Assembly: GCA_039105265.1 (NCBI GenBank)
Contig: JAPFFF010000168.1
Coordinates: forward strand, 1-34,623
Source: Tritrichomonas musculus
Taxonomy: Eukaryota; Parabasalia; Tritrichomonadida; Tritrichomonadidae
Direction: 5' to 3'
DNA length: 34,623 nt
Position 1 is the stretch's first letter; every line of letters starts with the position of its first letter. Below are positions 26,180 through 34,623 of this stretch, piece by piece. The notes under the pieces are model-generated. The model searched no databases and was not told the DNA's origin. It saw only the letters and a program-made list of their open reading frames with translations. Both the position numbers and the translations under genes were made by a program.

Positions 26180-29100
26180 TACTCTGATGATTCAACTGCA
26201 GTTCTCGTTGAATCTGATGATTCAACTGCAGTTCTTGTTGCATCTGATGATTCAACTGCAGTTCTTGTTTCATCTGATGATTCAACTGCAGTTCTCGTTG
26301 AATCTTATTATTAAACTGCAGTTCTCGTTGCATCTGATGATTCAACTGCAGTTCTCGTTGCATCTGATGATTCAACTGCAGTTCTCGTTGCATCTGATGA
26401 TTCAACTGCAGTTGTCGTTGCATCTGATGATTCAACTGCAGTTCTCGTTGAATCTGATGATTCAACTGCAGTTGTCGTTGCATCTGATGATTCAACTGCA
26501 GTTCTCGTTGCATCTGATGATTCAACTGCAGTTCTCGTTGCATCTGATGATTCAACTGCAGTTCTTGTTTCATCTTATTATTAAACTGCAGTTCTCGTTG
26601 CATCTGATGATTCAACTGCAGTTCTCGTTGCATCTGATGATTCAACTGCAGTTCTCGTTGAATCTGATGATTCAACTGCAGTTCTCGTTGCATCTGATGA
26701 TTCAACTGCAGTTGTCGTTGCATCTGATGATTCAACTGCAGTTCTCGTTGAATCTGATGATTCAACTGTAGTTCTCGTTGCATCTGATGATTCAACTGCA
26801 GTTCTCGTTGAATCTGATGATTCAACTGTAGTTCTCGTTGAATCTGATGATTCAACTGCAGTTCTCGTTGAATCTGATGATTCAACTGTAGTTCTCGTTG
26901 AATCTGATGGTTCAACTGCAGTTCTCGTTGAATCTGATGATTCAACTGCAGTTCTCGTTGAATCTGATGATTCAACTGCAGTTCTTGTTGCATCTGATGA
27001 TTCAACTGCAGTTCTCGTTGAATCTGATGATTCAACTGTAGTTCTCGTTGCATCTGATGATTCAACTGCAGTTCTCGTTGAATCTGATGATTCAACTGTA
27101 GTTCTCGTTGCATCTGATGATTCAACTGCAGTTCTCGTTGAATCTGATGGTTCAACTGCAGTTCTCGTTGCATCTGATTATTCAACTGCAGTTCTTGTTT
27201 CATCTTATTATTAAACTGCAGTTCTCGTTGAATCTTATTATTAAACTGTAGTTCTCGTTGCATCTGATGATTCAACTGCAGTTCTCGTTGCATCTGATGA
27301 TTCAACTGCAGTTCTCGTTGCATCTGATGATTCAACTGCAGTTCTCGTTGAATCTGATGATTCAACTGCAGTTCTCGTTGAATCTGATGATTCAACTGCA
27401 GTTCTCGTTGCATCTGATGATTCAACTGCAGTTCTTGTTGAATCTTATTATTAAACTGCAGTTCTCGTTGAATCTTATGATTAAACTGCAGTTCTCGTTG
27501 AATCTTATGATTAAACTGCAGTTCTCGTTGAATCTGATGATTCAACTGCAGTTCTCGTTGCATCTGATGATTCAACTGCAGTTCTCGTTGCATCTGATGA
27601 TTCAACTGCAGTTGTCGTTGCATCTGATGATTCAACTGCAGTTCTCGTTGCATCTGATGATTCAACTGCAGTTCTCGTTGAATCTGATGATTCAACTGCA
27701 GTTCTTGTTGCATCTGATGATTCAACTGCAGTTCTCGTTGAATCTGATGATTCAACTGCAGTTCTCGTTGCATCTGATGATTCAACTGCAGTTCTCGTTG
27801 AATCTGATGATTCAACTGCAGTTGTCGTTGCATCTGATGATTCAACTGCAGTTGTCGTTGCATCTGATGATTCAACTGCAGTTCTCGTTGAATCTGATGA
27901 TTCAACTGTAGTTCTCGTTGCATCTGATGATTCAACTGCAGTTCTCGTTGAATCTGATGATTCAACTGTAGTTCTCGTTGAATCTGATGATTCAACTGCA
28001 GTTCTCGTTGAATCTTATGATTAAACTGCAGTTCTTGTTGAATCTGATGGTTCAACTGCAGTTCTTGTTGCATCTGATGATTCAACTGCAGTTCTCGTTG
28101 AATCTTATTATTAAACTGTAGTTCTCGTTGCATCTGATGATTCAACTGCAGTTCTCGTTGCATCTGATGATTCAACTGCAGTTCTCGTTGAATCTGATGA
28201 TTCAACTGCAGTTCTCGTTGAATCTGATGATTCAACTGCAGTTCTCGTTGAATCTGATGATTCAACTGCAGTTGTCGTTGCATCTGATGATTCAACTGCA
28301 GTTCTTGTTGAATCTTATTATTAAACTGCAGTTCTCGTTGAATCTTATGATTAAACTGCAGTTCTCGTTGAATCTTATGATTAAACTGCAGTTCTTGTTG
28401 AATCTTATTATTAAACTGCAGTTCTCGTTGCATCTGATGATTCAACTGCAGTTCTCGTTGCATCTGATGATTCAACTGCAGTTGTCGTTGCATCTGATGA
28501 TTCAACTGCAGTTCTCGTTGCATCTGATGATTCAACTGCAGTTCTCGTTGCATCTGATGATTCAACTGCAGTTCTCGTTGAATCTGATGATTCAACTGCA
28601 GTTCTCGTTGAATCTGATGATTCAACTGCAGTTCTCGTTGCATCTGATGATTCAACTGCAGTTCTCGTTGAATCTGATGATTCAACTGCAGTTGTCGTTG
28701 CATCTGATGATTCAACTGCAGTTGTCGTTGCATCTGATGATTCAACTGCAGTTCTCGTTGAATCTGATGATTCAACTGTAGTTCTCGTTGCATCTGATGA
28801 TTCAACTGCAGTTCTCGTTGAATCTGATGATTCAACTGTAGTTCTCGTTGAATCTGATGATTCAACTGCAGTTCTCGTTGAATCTGATGATTCAACTGTA
28901 GTTCTCGTTGAATCTGATGGTTCAACTGCAGTTCTCGTTGAATCTGATGATTCAACTGCAGTTCTCGTTGAATCTGATGATTCAACTGCAGTTCTTGTTG
29001 CATCTGATGATTCAACTGCAGTTCTTGTTTCATCTGATGATTCAACTGCAGTTCTCGTTGAATCTTATTATTAAACTGCAGTTCTCGTTGCATCTGATGA

Positions 29101-31145
29101 TTCAACTGCAGTTCTCGTTGCATCTGATGATTCAACTGCAGTTGTCGTTGCATCTGATGATTCAACTGCAGTTGTCGTTGCATCTGATGATTCAACTGCA
29201 GTTCTTGTTGCATCTGATGATTCAACTGCAGTTCTCGTTGAATCTGATGATTCAACTGCAGTTCTCGTTGAATCTGATGATTCAACTGCAGTTCTCGTTG
29301 AATCTGATGATTCAACTGCAGTTCTCGTTGCATCTGATGATTCAACTGCAGTTCTCGTTGAATCTGATGATTCAACTGTAGTTCTCGTTGCATCTGATGA
29401 TTCAACTGCAGTTCTCGTTGCATCTGATGATTCAACTGCAGTTCTCGTTGCATCTGATGATTCAACTGCAGTTCTCGTTGAATCTGATGATTCAACTGCA
29501 GTTCTCGTTGCATCTGATGATTCAACTGCAGTTGTCGTTGCATCTGATGATTCAACTGCAGTTCTCGTTGCATCTGATGATTCAACTGCAGTTCTCGTTG
29601 CATCTGATGATTCAACTGCAGTTCTCGTTGCATCTGATGATTCAACTGCAGTTCTCGTTGCATCTGATGATTCAACTGCAGTTCTCGTTGAATCTGATGA
29701 TTCAACTGCAGTTCTCGTTGCATCTGATGATTCAACTGCAGTTCTCGTTGCATCTGATGATTCAACTGCAGTTCTCGTTGCATCTGATGATTCAACTGCA
29801 GTTCTCGTTGCATCTGATGATTCAACTGCAGTTCTCGTTGAATCTGATGATTCAACTGCAGTTGTCGTTGCATCTGATGATTCAACTGCAGTTCTTGTTG
29901 CATCTTAATATTAAACGGCAGTTCTCGTTGCATTTGATGATTCAACTGCAGTTCTCGTTGAATCTGATGATTCAACTGCAGTTCTCGTTGAATCTGATGA
30001 TTCAACTGCAGTTGTCGTTGCATCTGATGATTCAACTGCAGTTCTTGTTGCATCTTAATATTAAACGGCAGTTCTCGTTGCATTTGATGATTCAACTGCA
30101 GTTCTCGTTGAATCTGATGATTCAACTGCAGTTCTCGTTGAATCTGATGATTCAACTGCAGTTGTCGTTGCATCTGATGATTCAACTGCAGTTCTCGTTG
30201 AATCTGATGATTCAACTGCAGTTCTCGTTGCATCTGATGATTCAACTGCAGTTCTCGTTGCATCTGATGATTCAACTGCAGTTGTCGTTGCATCTGATGA
30301 TTCAACTGCAGTTCTTGTTTCATCTTATTATTAAACTGCAGTTCTCGTTGAATCTTATTATTAAACTGCAGTTCTCGTTGAATCTGATGATTCAACTGCA
30401 GTTCTCGTTGCATCTGATGATTCAACTGCAGTTCTCGTTGCATCTGATGATTCAACTGCAGTTCTCGTTGCATCTGATGATTCAACTGCAGTTCTCGTTG
30501 CATCTGATGATTCAACTGCAGTTCTCGTTGAATCTGATGGTTCAACTGCAGTTCTCGTTGAATCTGATGATTCAACTGCAGTTCTCGTTGCATCTGATGA
30601 TTCAACTGCAGTTCTTGTTGCATCTTAATATTAAACGGCAGTTCTTGTTGCATCTGATGGTTCAACTGCAGTTCTCGTTGCATCTGATGATTCAACTGCA
30701 GTTCTCGTTGCATCTGATGATTCAACTGCAGTTCTCGTTGCATCTGATGATTCAACTGCAGTTCTCGTTGCATCTGATGATTCAACTGCAGTTCTCGTTG
30801 CATCTGATGATTCAACTGCAGTTCTCGTTGCATCTGATGATTCAACTGCAGTTCTCGTTGAATCTGATGATTCAACTGCAGTTCTCGTTGCATCTGATGA
30901 TTCAACTGCAGTTCTCGTTGCATCTGATGATTCAACTGCAGTTGTCGTTGCATCTGATGATTCAACTGCAGTTCTCGTTGAATCTGATGATTCAACTGCA
31001 GTTCTCGTTGCATCTGATGATTCAACTGCAGTTCTCGTTGCATCTGATGATTCAACTGCAGTTGTCGTTGCATCTGATGATTCAACTGCAGTTCTCGTTG
31101 AATCTGATGGTTCAACTGCAGTTCTCGTTGAATCTGATGATTCAA
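26148..31145 (-). other. Long open frame across C block 2 (1665 codons), probably not a gene
   Basis: This is the same minus-strand frame as in C block 1, open for 1665 codons. It starts after the MK-stop unit at 31150 and ends with the same FEPSD residues at the C/B junction. Reading outward past the array end, this frame meets a stop within three codons of the array edge (31490), so it is not joined to a gene in the unique flank. I treat it as a by-product of the 30-bp period. Confidence 0.15.
26180..29385. repeat. C-type satellite block 2, left part (CL)
   Basis: 30-bp units whose first about 200 bp match the start of the first C block. CTGTAG units at 26769, 26829, 26889, 27039, 27099 and 27249 reproduce the CL bar-code of block 1. 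The part is only about a quarter as long as the CL part of block 1, so block length changes freely while marker order is kept. Confidence 0.82.
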
Positions 31146-31489
31146 CTGCAGTTCTTATTTCATCTGATGATTCAACTGCAGTTCTCGTTGCATCTGATGA
31201 TTCAACTGCAGTTCTCGTTGAATCTGATGATTCAACTGCAGTTCTCGTTGCATCTGATGATTCAACTGCAGTTCTCGTTGCATCTGATGATTCAACTGCA
31301 GTTCTCGTTGCATCTGATGATTCAACTGCAGTTCTTGTTTCATCTTATTATTAAACTTCAGTTCTCGTTGAATCTGATGATTCAACTGCAGTTCTCGTTG
31401 CATCTGATGATTCAACTGCAGTTCTCGTTGCATCTGATGATTCAACTGCAGTTCTCGTTGCATCTGATGATTCAACTGCAGTTCTCGTT
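29386..31489. repeat. C-type satellite block 2, right part (CR), ending at the array boundary
   Basis: 30-bp units with the CR markers: TTAATATTAA units at 29900, 30050 and 30620, and a TTCTTATTTCATC unit at 31150. The last stretch matches block 1 at an offset of 8559 bp. There the array goes on from 22930 into another GAATCTGATG unit, but here it is cut after GTTCTCGTT at 31489. The array has not decayed toward this edge: units are canonical to the last base. Confidence 0.85.
31484..31489. other. Candidate 6-bp target-site duplication, CTCGTT (left copy)
   Basis: These are the last six satellite bases before the unique sequence. Maverick/Polinton elements are known to make 6-bp target-site duplications. 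If the unique part is such an insertion, CTCGTT should appear again beyond the right edge of the window, followed by an ordinary unit beginning GAATCTG or GCATCTG. Only one copy can be seen here, so this is a prediction. Confidence 0.35.
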
Positions 31490-31499
31490 AGTAGTATAT

Positions 31500-31550
31500 A
31501 CGAGTCGGTTTCCGCTGGGGCTGGCACCCCAAGCGTCAACACGAACTCGT
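31500..31550. other. Imperfect 51-bp palindrome (potential hairpin)
   Basis: ACGAGT at 31500-31505 pairs with ACTCGT at 31545-31550. The inner CGCTGGGG (31513-31520) pairs with CCCCAAGCG (31527-31535) with one bulged A, leaving the loop CTGGCA. The remainder pairs only partly. It starts 10 bp from the array boundary. It is GC-rich compared with its surroundings. On the minus strand it follows a T-rich tract rather than preceding one, so it is not a standard intrinsic terminator for the gene there. Confidence 0.65.
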
Positions 31551-31553
31551 CAT

Positions 31554-31613
31554 AAAAGAAAAAGAAAAGAAAAGAAAAAGAAAAGAAAAGAAAAAAGAAA
31601 AAAAAGAAAAAAA
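31554..31613. repeat. A/G-only tract (AAAAG-like microsatellite)
   Basis: Sixty consecutive bases contain only A and G, mostly AAAAG and AAAAAG runs, drifting to longer A runs at the right end. It gives a poly-Phe/Leu/Ser stretch in one minus-strand frame, which is not a credible protein. Such tracts are common in eukaryotic non-coding DNA and rare in compact phage genomes. Confidence 0.9.
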
Positions 31614-31636
31614 TATTCTTGTTCTCACTACTGCTC

Positions 31637-31702
31637 CCCATCAATGAAACGGCACAGGTACCCCACCCCACAACCGCCCATCTATGAAACGGCACAGGTA
31701 CC
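31637..31702. repeat. Two 26-bp direct repeats spaced by 40 bp
   Basis: The segments 31637-31662 and 31677-31702 agree at 25 of 26 bases. Their core is ATGAAACGGCACAGGTACC. The second copy extends into the perfect palindrome CAGGTACCTG (31695-31704). The 14 bp between the copies are rich in C and A. The pair ends 20 bp before the stop codon of the minus-strand gene and may be sub-terminal repeats of the element. Confidence 0.85.
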
Positions 31703-31721
31703 TGCCCCGAGAATCTCGTAC

Positions 31722-34343
31722 TTATTTCTTCATATATATAGCATCGAAACAAATCATAGAACATTCATCACAATCTAACTCAATATTATATATATCATAA
31801 GCACCAGAAGGTGGGTTAGTGTCTTTAAAGTATATTTCATCCAAATATGACTTTATTTGTTGAGGGTCAGACCATTCAGTTGATATAAATCTAATAAAAT
31901 GTAGCTTTTGAGTCTTGTCCTTGAATATCAATAAGTACTCCCCATCTGGAACAGGTTCATTATCACCTGTTGGATCATTATCTAAATTATCAATAATTAT
32001 GTGTTTCTCACTTGTAAAATAAGAGAATAGAAAATACCTATTATATTCATCAGTGACATCAGTAAATCCTGTATAATATGCTTTCCATTCACTATCTGGG
32101 TCATTTTTCTCTTCTAATGCAGTTAACCTAGCTTCCATTGCTGCTATAGTATCTTTTAATGCGATATTTTCACCCTCTAATGTCTCTATCCTATGTATAA
32201 GTACATCTAGACCTTCATTAGCTTCATCCACAGTAGGGTAATTATCAAACTCAGCCTCTAGCTCATTGACCTTCTCAGCTAACAACTTGAAACAAGGCTT
32301 GAGTGAGTCCCTAAACATATTGCTGATATCCATAGCACCACTTAATGTCAAGGTTCCAGTATCAGGGTTGTCATTCTCATCAGTAAAAGGTAGTTCATCT
32401 AGTTGCTTATACTCTTCCTCACACCAGGTAATGATAGGTGTTATATCTTTGGTTATGCTTCTTGCTGTAGTACCTGACATGAAGTTAATGCTATTTCTAA
32501 CCAAATCACTCATACCTTTGGTTGACTTATGAGAGAATAACCTTTTAAGGAATCCTCCACCTTTTATGGTAGGAAAGCTTATACCATCTGGAAATAGCTG
32601 CATACCAATAGAACCTATTGATCCAGCAGTACCTGCAACTCCAAAAGCTAATGCTGTCCATGAGACTATACGCAAATTATCTACATCATCCTCCAGATGT
32701 TGAGTAACTTGTTCAGTCCTTGATACTCTACCTTTTAAGCTTTCCATAACAGTGTTCATTTCGTTAACATCATAGCTAATAACATCTACATTGTTGGTAA
32801 CTAAGTTTAAATCACTCCTCATAGTAGTAATATTATCAGCAGTAATTATCTTAGAGGAGGTAATATTATAATCAGTATATAAGGTCGTTGCCCCATTAGG
32901 ATTTGGGGATACTTCATAAAATTGCTGCTTAATGATATACTCGAATGGGTTAGTAGTTGAATCCCAATGAACCTCATCTATTGGGTCAACATATTCATCA
33001 GCTAAATATATCTTAATATCCCTTGAGTCATTAGTAGTCGAAGCTGCATATGTATATTCAAGCTTTTCACATGAATCAAGTACACCATGTAAGAACAACC
33101 ATACCTTGTCTCCTCCATTGCCTTCTTTTCCAGTAGGTCGAACTGAGAACCTATTTGCATTTTTAGAACCTTCAAGGGTTATATCTAGGTAGAGTTCATC
33201 AATAGCACTAGTTTCTAATTTATTAGTCGCATTATTCATCTTATAGCACCTTATTGCTTCAATATCATATCCATCTTTTGTACCTCCTTGACTTGTTTGA
33301 TATCCTAGACCATATTTCGAAAAAGGTTCTATCTCCCCTGTCTTTAATTTTACAAAACAGTCTATTTTACACTTACCTCCATGAATCATGTAATGTAGTA
33401 TGTTATCAGGAGAGTAGTCATTAGGCTTATTAATCAGTTTCATGTTCCTCTCACTCCTCTTGACTTGTATGTAGGTACCATCTTCACCATACTCATTCTC
33501 CTTATTTAATCCATTAACTAATCTACCATTGATATGACCTTGTATGTTATCACCTACCCATTTTGTACCATCCCATGATAAAAACCACTTATTACCAAAA
33601 CAATACTCATTAAACCTAAACTCTAAGTCATTAGGTATAGTATATCCAGTATCTATGTTCCATTGAAGTAACCAATATTTCTTGTTATCGATCTCAACCT
33701 GACTAGTTGATGTAGGCTTATATAAGTATAGTACATCGCTTTTACGTAAACTTAATGCATTATCAGCTTTTATTATAGAACACTTTATTGCCTTCTCTGT
33801 CTGTAAAGAATCAGTTATATATTCATTCATTATGCTCAACTCCCCATTCAGCCACAAGGTATATGGGTTGAAGTCAAGTTTACTATCAAAAGCTATATTC
33901 ATATATCCCATAATGGTACTATTATTTATACTGCATCCATTACTACTTTTAGTTATCAAAGGAGAATATACTTGACCATCCTTAACATATATGTAGAACT
34001 CCTTGACTAAATTACCACTTGTATCATATACTATATTCTTCCTCAAGACAACCTTAAATATATTAGTCTGGGTTTTTATTTCATTGAGCTTATTCATGAA
34101 GTCTTCAGGCAAATTAACAAACTTAAGGATATTGTAAGTTGTTGTTGAAGACTCAAATGATACATACTGTATATTTTTATTTTGAATATCAACTTCTGGT
34201 AAACCTTCAACCTCATTAAATAAATGACCTGTCTGTACATAGTTATCTAAGTCACCCAAGGTTAATAACTGGCTACCTTTTCGAGTAGCATCCCCTATCT
34301 TAAACTGTATATCTCCTTTAAATCTTGTAGTAGTATCACTCAT
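31722..34343 (-). CDS. Large virion/fibre-like protein with two coiled coils and a hydrophobic Gly-rich stretch (873 aa)
   Basis: Function is not recognised; a structural role in a virus-like particle is my inference. Residues 1-500 look beta-rich, with many aromatic and Thr/Asn/Gly residues. Residues 500-557 have heptad-like spacing (coiled coil). Residues 558-584 form a Gly/Ala-rich hydrophobic stretch (LAFGVAGTAGSIGSIGMQLF) that could insert in a membrane or pack in a helix bundle. Residues 594-607 are basic. Residues 685-746 are a second coiled coil. Residues 750-873 look like a small globular end with four Cys or so. The start MSDTTTRF at 34343 is chosen over an upstream Met at 34430 because the upstream one overlaps the neighbouring gene and its extra 29 residues look random. 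No Shine-Dalgarno sequence lies before it; the leader is TTTATTTAACTAAA. The frame is intact and the stop is TAA. A phage tail protein is the main alternative. Confidence 0.85.
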   Translation of the reverse strand: MSDTTTRFKGDIQFKIGDATRKGSQLLTLGDLDNYVQTGHLFNEVEGLPEVDIQNKNIQYVSFESSTTTYNILKFVNLPEDFMNKLNEIKTQTNIFKVVLRKNIVYDTSGNLVKEFYIYVKDGQVYSPLITKSSNGCSINNSTIMGYMNIAFDSKLDFNPYTLWLNGELSIMNEYITDSLQTEKAIKCSIIKADNALSLRKSDVLYLYKPTSTSQVEIDNKKYWLLQWNIDTGYTIPNDLEFRFNEYCFGNKWFLSWDGTKWVGDNIQGHINGRLVNGLNKENEYGEDGTYIQVKRSERNMKLINKPNDYSPDNILHYMIHGGKCKIDCFVKLKTGEIEPFSKYGLGYQTSQGGTKDGYDIEAIRCYKMNNATNKLETSAIDELYLDITLEGSKNANRFSVRPTGKEGNGGDKVWLFLHGVLDSCEKLEYTYAASTTNDSRDIKIYLADEYVDPIDEVHWDSTTNPFEYIIKQQFYEVSPNPNGATTLYTDYNITSSKIITADNITTMRSDLNLVTNNVDVISYDVNEMNTVMESLKGRVSRTEQVTQHLEDDVDNLRIVSWTALAFGVAGTAGSIGSIGMQLFPDGISFPTIKGGGFLKRLFSHKSTKGMSDLVRNSINFMSGTTARSITKDITPIITWCEEEYKQLDELPFTDENDNPDTGTLTLSGAMDISNMFRDSLKPCFKLLAEKVNELEAEFDNYPTVDEANEGLDVLIHRIETLEGENIALKDTIAAMEARLTALEEKNDPDSEWKAYYTGFTDVTDEYNRYFLFSYFTSEKHIIIDNLDNDPTGDNEPVPDGEYLLIFKDKTQKLHFIRFISTEWSDPQQIKSYLDEIYFKDTNPPSGAYDIYNIELDCDECSMICFDAIYMKK

Positions 34344-34362
34344 TTTAGTTAAATAAAACTTC

Positions 34363-34623
34363 TCATTCGATGTTAGCACATTTAGCTTCAAGTGCCGCAA
34401 GTCTTGCCTCAAGAGTATCAATATATGCATCCTTCTGGTCTATCATTTCCTTCACTTCTACTTTAGTAATATAAGCAGTCATATCTATATCTTCTAATGG
34501 ATGTTTTGTACTTGACTTATTTTCAAGCTCTTTGATTTTCTCGCACATGAATGCTATTGTACCCTTTAAAGTATCGCGATATGTCTTTGCAATATTAATA
34601 CATGTATCAAATGAAACCATCAT
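34363..34623 (-). CDS. Small coiled-coil protein (86 aa as seen, may extend beyond the window)
   Basis: This frame ends with TGA at 34363, 19 bp before the start of the 873-residue gene, on the same strand, which suggests coordinated expression. Two Met codons (MMVSF) stand exactly at the window edge, so the true start could lie further upstream. The protein is mostly charged helix, with coiled-coil-like segments at residues 16-35 and 56-82. It resembles residues 675-746 of the larger neighbour: YRDTLK matches FRDSLK, EKIKELE matches EKVNELE, and LEARLAALEAK matches MEARLTALEEK. It may be a separate partner able to pair with that coiled coil, or an upstream paralogue. I do not recognise a named family. 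In an element of this kind a minor structural or assembly role is plausible but unproven. Confidence 0.65.
   Translation of the reverse strand: MMVSFDTCINIAKTYRDTLKGTIAFMCEKIKELENKSSTKHPLEDIDMTAYITKVEVKEMIDQKDAYIDTLEARLAALEAKCANIE

Larger units (their letters stand above)
1..31489. repeat. Giant hierarchical satellite array of about 30-bp units
   Basis: From the first base to 31489 the sequence is an uninterrupted head-to-tail tandem array of more than 1000 related units of 30 bp, or 31 bp in some B-block units. It runs off the left edge, so its true length is unknown. Two unit families alternate in large blocks (B and C). The common C unit contains GTTGAATC-TGAT-GATTCAAC and then a PstI-type CTGCAG. 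The B unit has TTTAATC or CTGAATC with GGTTCAA and usually TTGCAG. Most variants are shared by many units and private changes are rare, which points to repeated duplication and homogenisation (unequal exchange or gene conversion) rather than independent decay. No unique sequence, transposon or RNA gene was seen inside it. The long open frames that cross it are described separately and are probably by-products of the period. Confidence 0.98.
31490..31721. repeat. Non-coding terminal zone of the element (candidate terminal inverted repeat)
   Basis: The 232 bp between the array and the stop codon of the large gene hold no convincing gene. In order they contain the AG-initiated end, an imperfect palindrome (31500-31550), an A/G tract (31554-31613) and two direct repeats (31637-31662 and 31677-31702). 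Polinton terminal inverted repeats are usually hundreds of bases long and may contain tandem repeats, so this zone could be part of one. Proof needs the inverted partner, which lies outside the window. Confidence 0.4.
31490..34623. mobile_element. End of a virus-like element, probably Maverick/Polinton, inserted in the satellite
   Basis: Unique sequence begins abruptly at 31490 with AGTAGTATATA in the middle of the repeat rhythm and continues to the window edge. The 5'-AG start fits the known termini of Polintons. It is followed by a structured non-coding zone and then intronless, tightly spaced minus-strand frames that look like virion or fibre genes. The element is incomplete here because the window ends. 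The visible part looks whole, with no breaks noticed, which suggests a fairly young copy. The diagnostic genes (protein-primed polymerase B, retroviral-type integrase, FtsK-type ATPase, cysteine protease, capsid proteins) are not in view. The family is therefore inferred from the terminus, gene style and setting. A DNA phage or other virus joined to the array cannot be excluded. Confidence 0.45.

Noticed and set aside
1-31489. CRISPR array
   Set aside because: The units are contiguous, with no unique spacers between conserved repeats, and no cas genes are seen.
1-31489. Plasmid or phage iteron origin
   Set aside because: Iterons come in a few to tens of copies next to a replication gene. Here there are over 1000 units with higher-order structure and no such gene in view.
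31500-31613. Intrinsic terminator for the minus-strand genes
   Set aside because: On the minus strand the T-rich tract comes before the hairpin, which is the wrong order for a hairpin-then-U-tract terminator.
31637-31702. Template/variable repeat pair of a diversity-generating retroelement
   Set aside because: The repeats are only 26 bp, lie in non-coding sequence, differ by one A/T change, and no reverse transcriptase is in view.
31351-31764. Minus-strand 137-codon frame running from the flank through a poly-Phe stretch into TRTAVESSDA repeats
   Set aside because: It overlaps the end of the large gene, translates the A/G tract and then satellite units, and is closed by common unit variants. 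There is no sign of a real protein.
32266-32532. Plus-strand 88-codon frame
   Set aside because: It lies wholly inside the 873-codon minus-strand gene, with no independent start context. It is a shadow frame.
34344-34430. A 29-residue upstream extension of the large protein starting at 34430
   Set aside because: It would overlap most of the end of the neighbouring small gene, and its residues are unlike the rest of the protein. MSDTTTRF at 34343 is the better start.

Overview
The window falls into two parts. Positions 1-31489 are one continuous satellite-type tandem array of about 30-bp units that runs off the left edge. Positions 31490-34623 are unique, AT-rich sequence with two closely spaced minus-strand reading frames that run off the right edge.

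The array has at least two levels of organisation. Block family B (about 111-2950 and 23401-26179) has 30- or 31-bp units, so no reading frame survives. Block family C (1-110, 2951-23400 and 26180-31489) has strictly 30-bp units that stay in phase for about 20.4 kb in the longest block. Each C block has a left flavour (CL, marked by CTGTAG units) and a right flavour (CR, marked by TTAATATTAA units). The order is CR-B-CL-CR-B-CL-CR, so a B-CL-CR super-unit is seen twice, once about 23.3 kb long and once about 8.1 kb. Higher-order duplications (for example at offsets of 3570, 1980, 330 and 420 bp) lie inside the C blocks. Very long open frames cross the C blocks, mainly because 30 is a multiple of three. 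I do not regard them as demonstrated genes.

The array stops inside a unit at 31489. The next bases, AGTAGTATATA, begin a 232-bp non-coding zone with an imperfect palindrome, a 60-bp A/G tract and a 40-bp-spaced direct repeat. Then comes an 873-codon intact frame (31722-34343, minus) and, 19 bp upstream of it, an 86-codon frame (34363-34623, minus) that reaches the window edge. The large protein has a beta-type N-terminal half, a coiled coil, a Gly/Ala-rich hydrophobic stretch and a second coiled coil that resembles the 86-residue protein. It looks like a virion fibre or other structural protein.

My preferred reading is a eukaryotic genome, most likely a parabasalid such as Trichomonas, where Maverick/Polinton elements are very abundant, with one end of such an element inserted in a satellite array. 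Support comes from the 5'-AG terminus at a clean break within a satellite unit, intronless virus-like genes, the microsatellite-like A/G tract and the lack of a Shine-Dalgarno sequence. None of the diagnostic Polinton genes (polymerase B, integrase, ATPase, protease, capsid) is inside the window, so the family and host are inferences. A bacteriophage origin for the right part is the main alternative.
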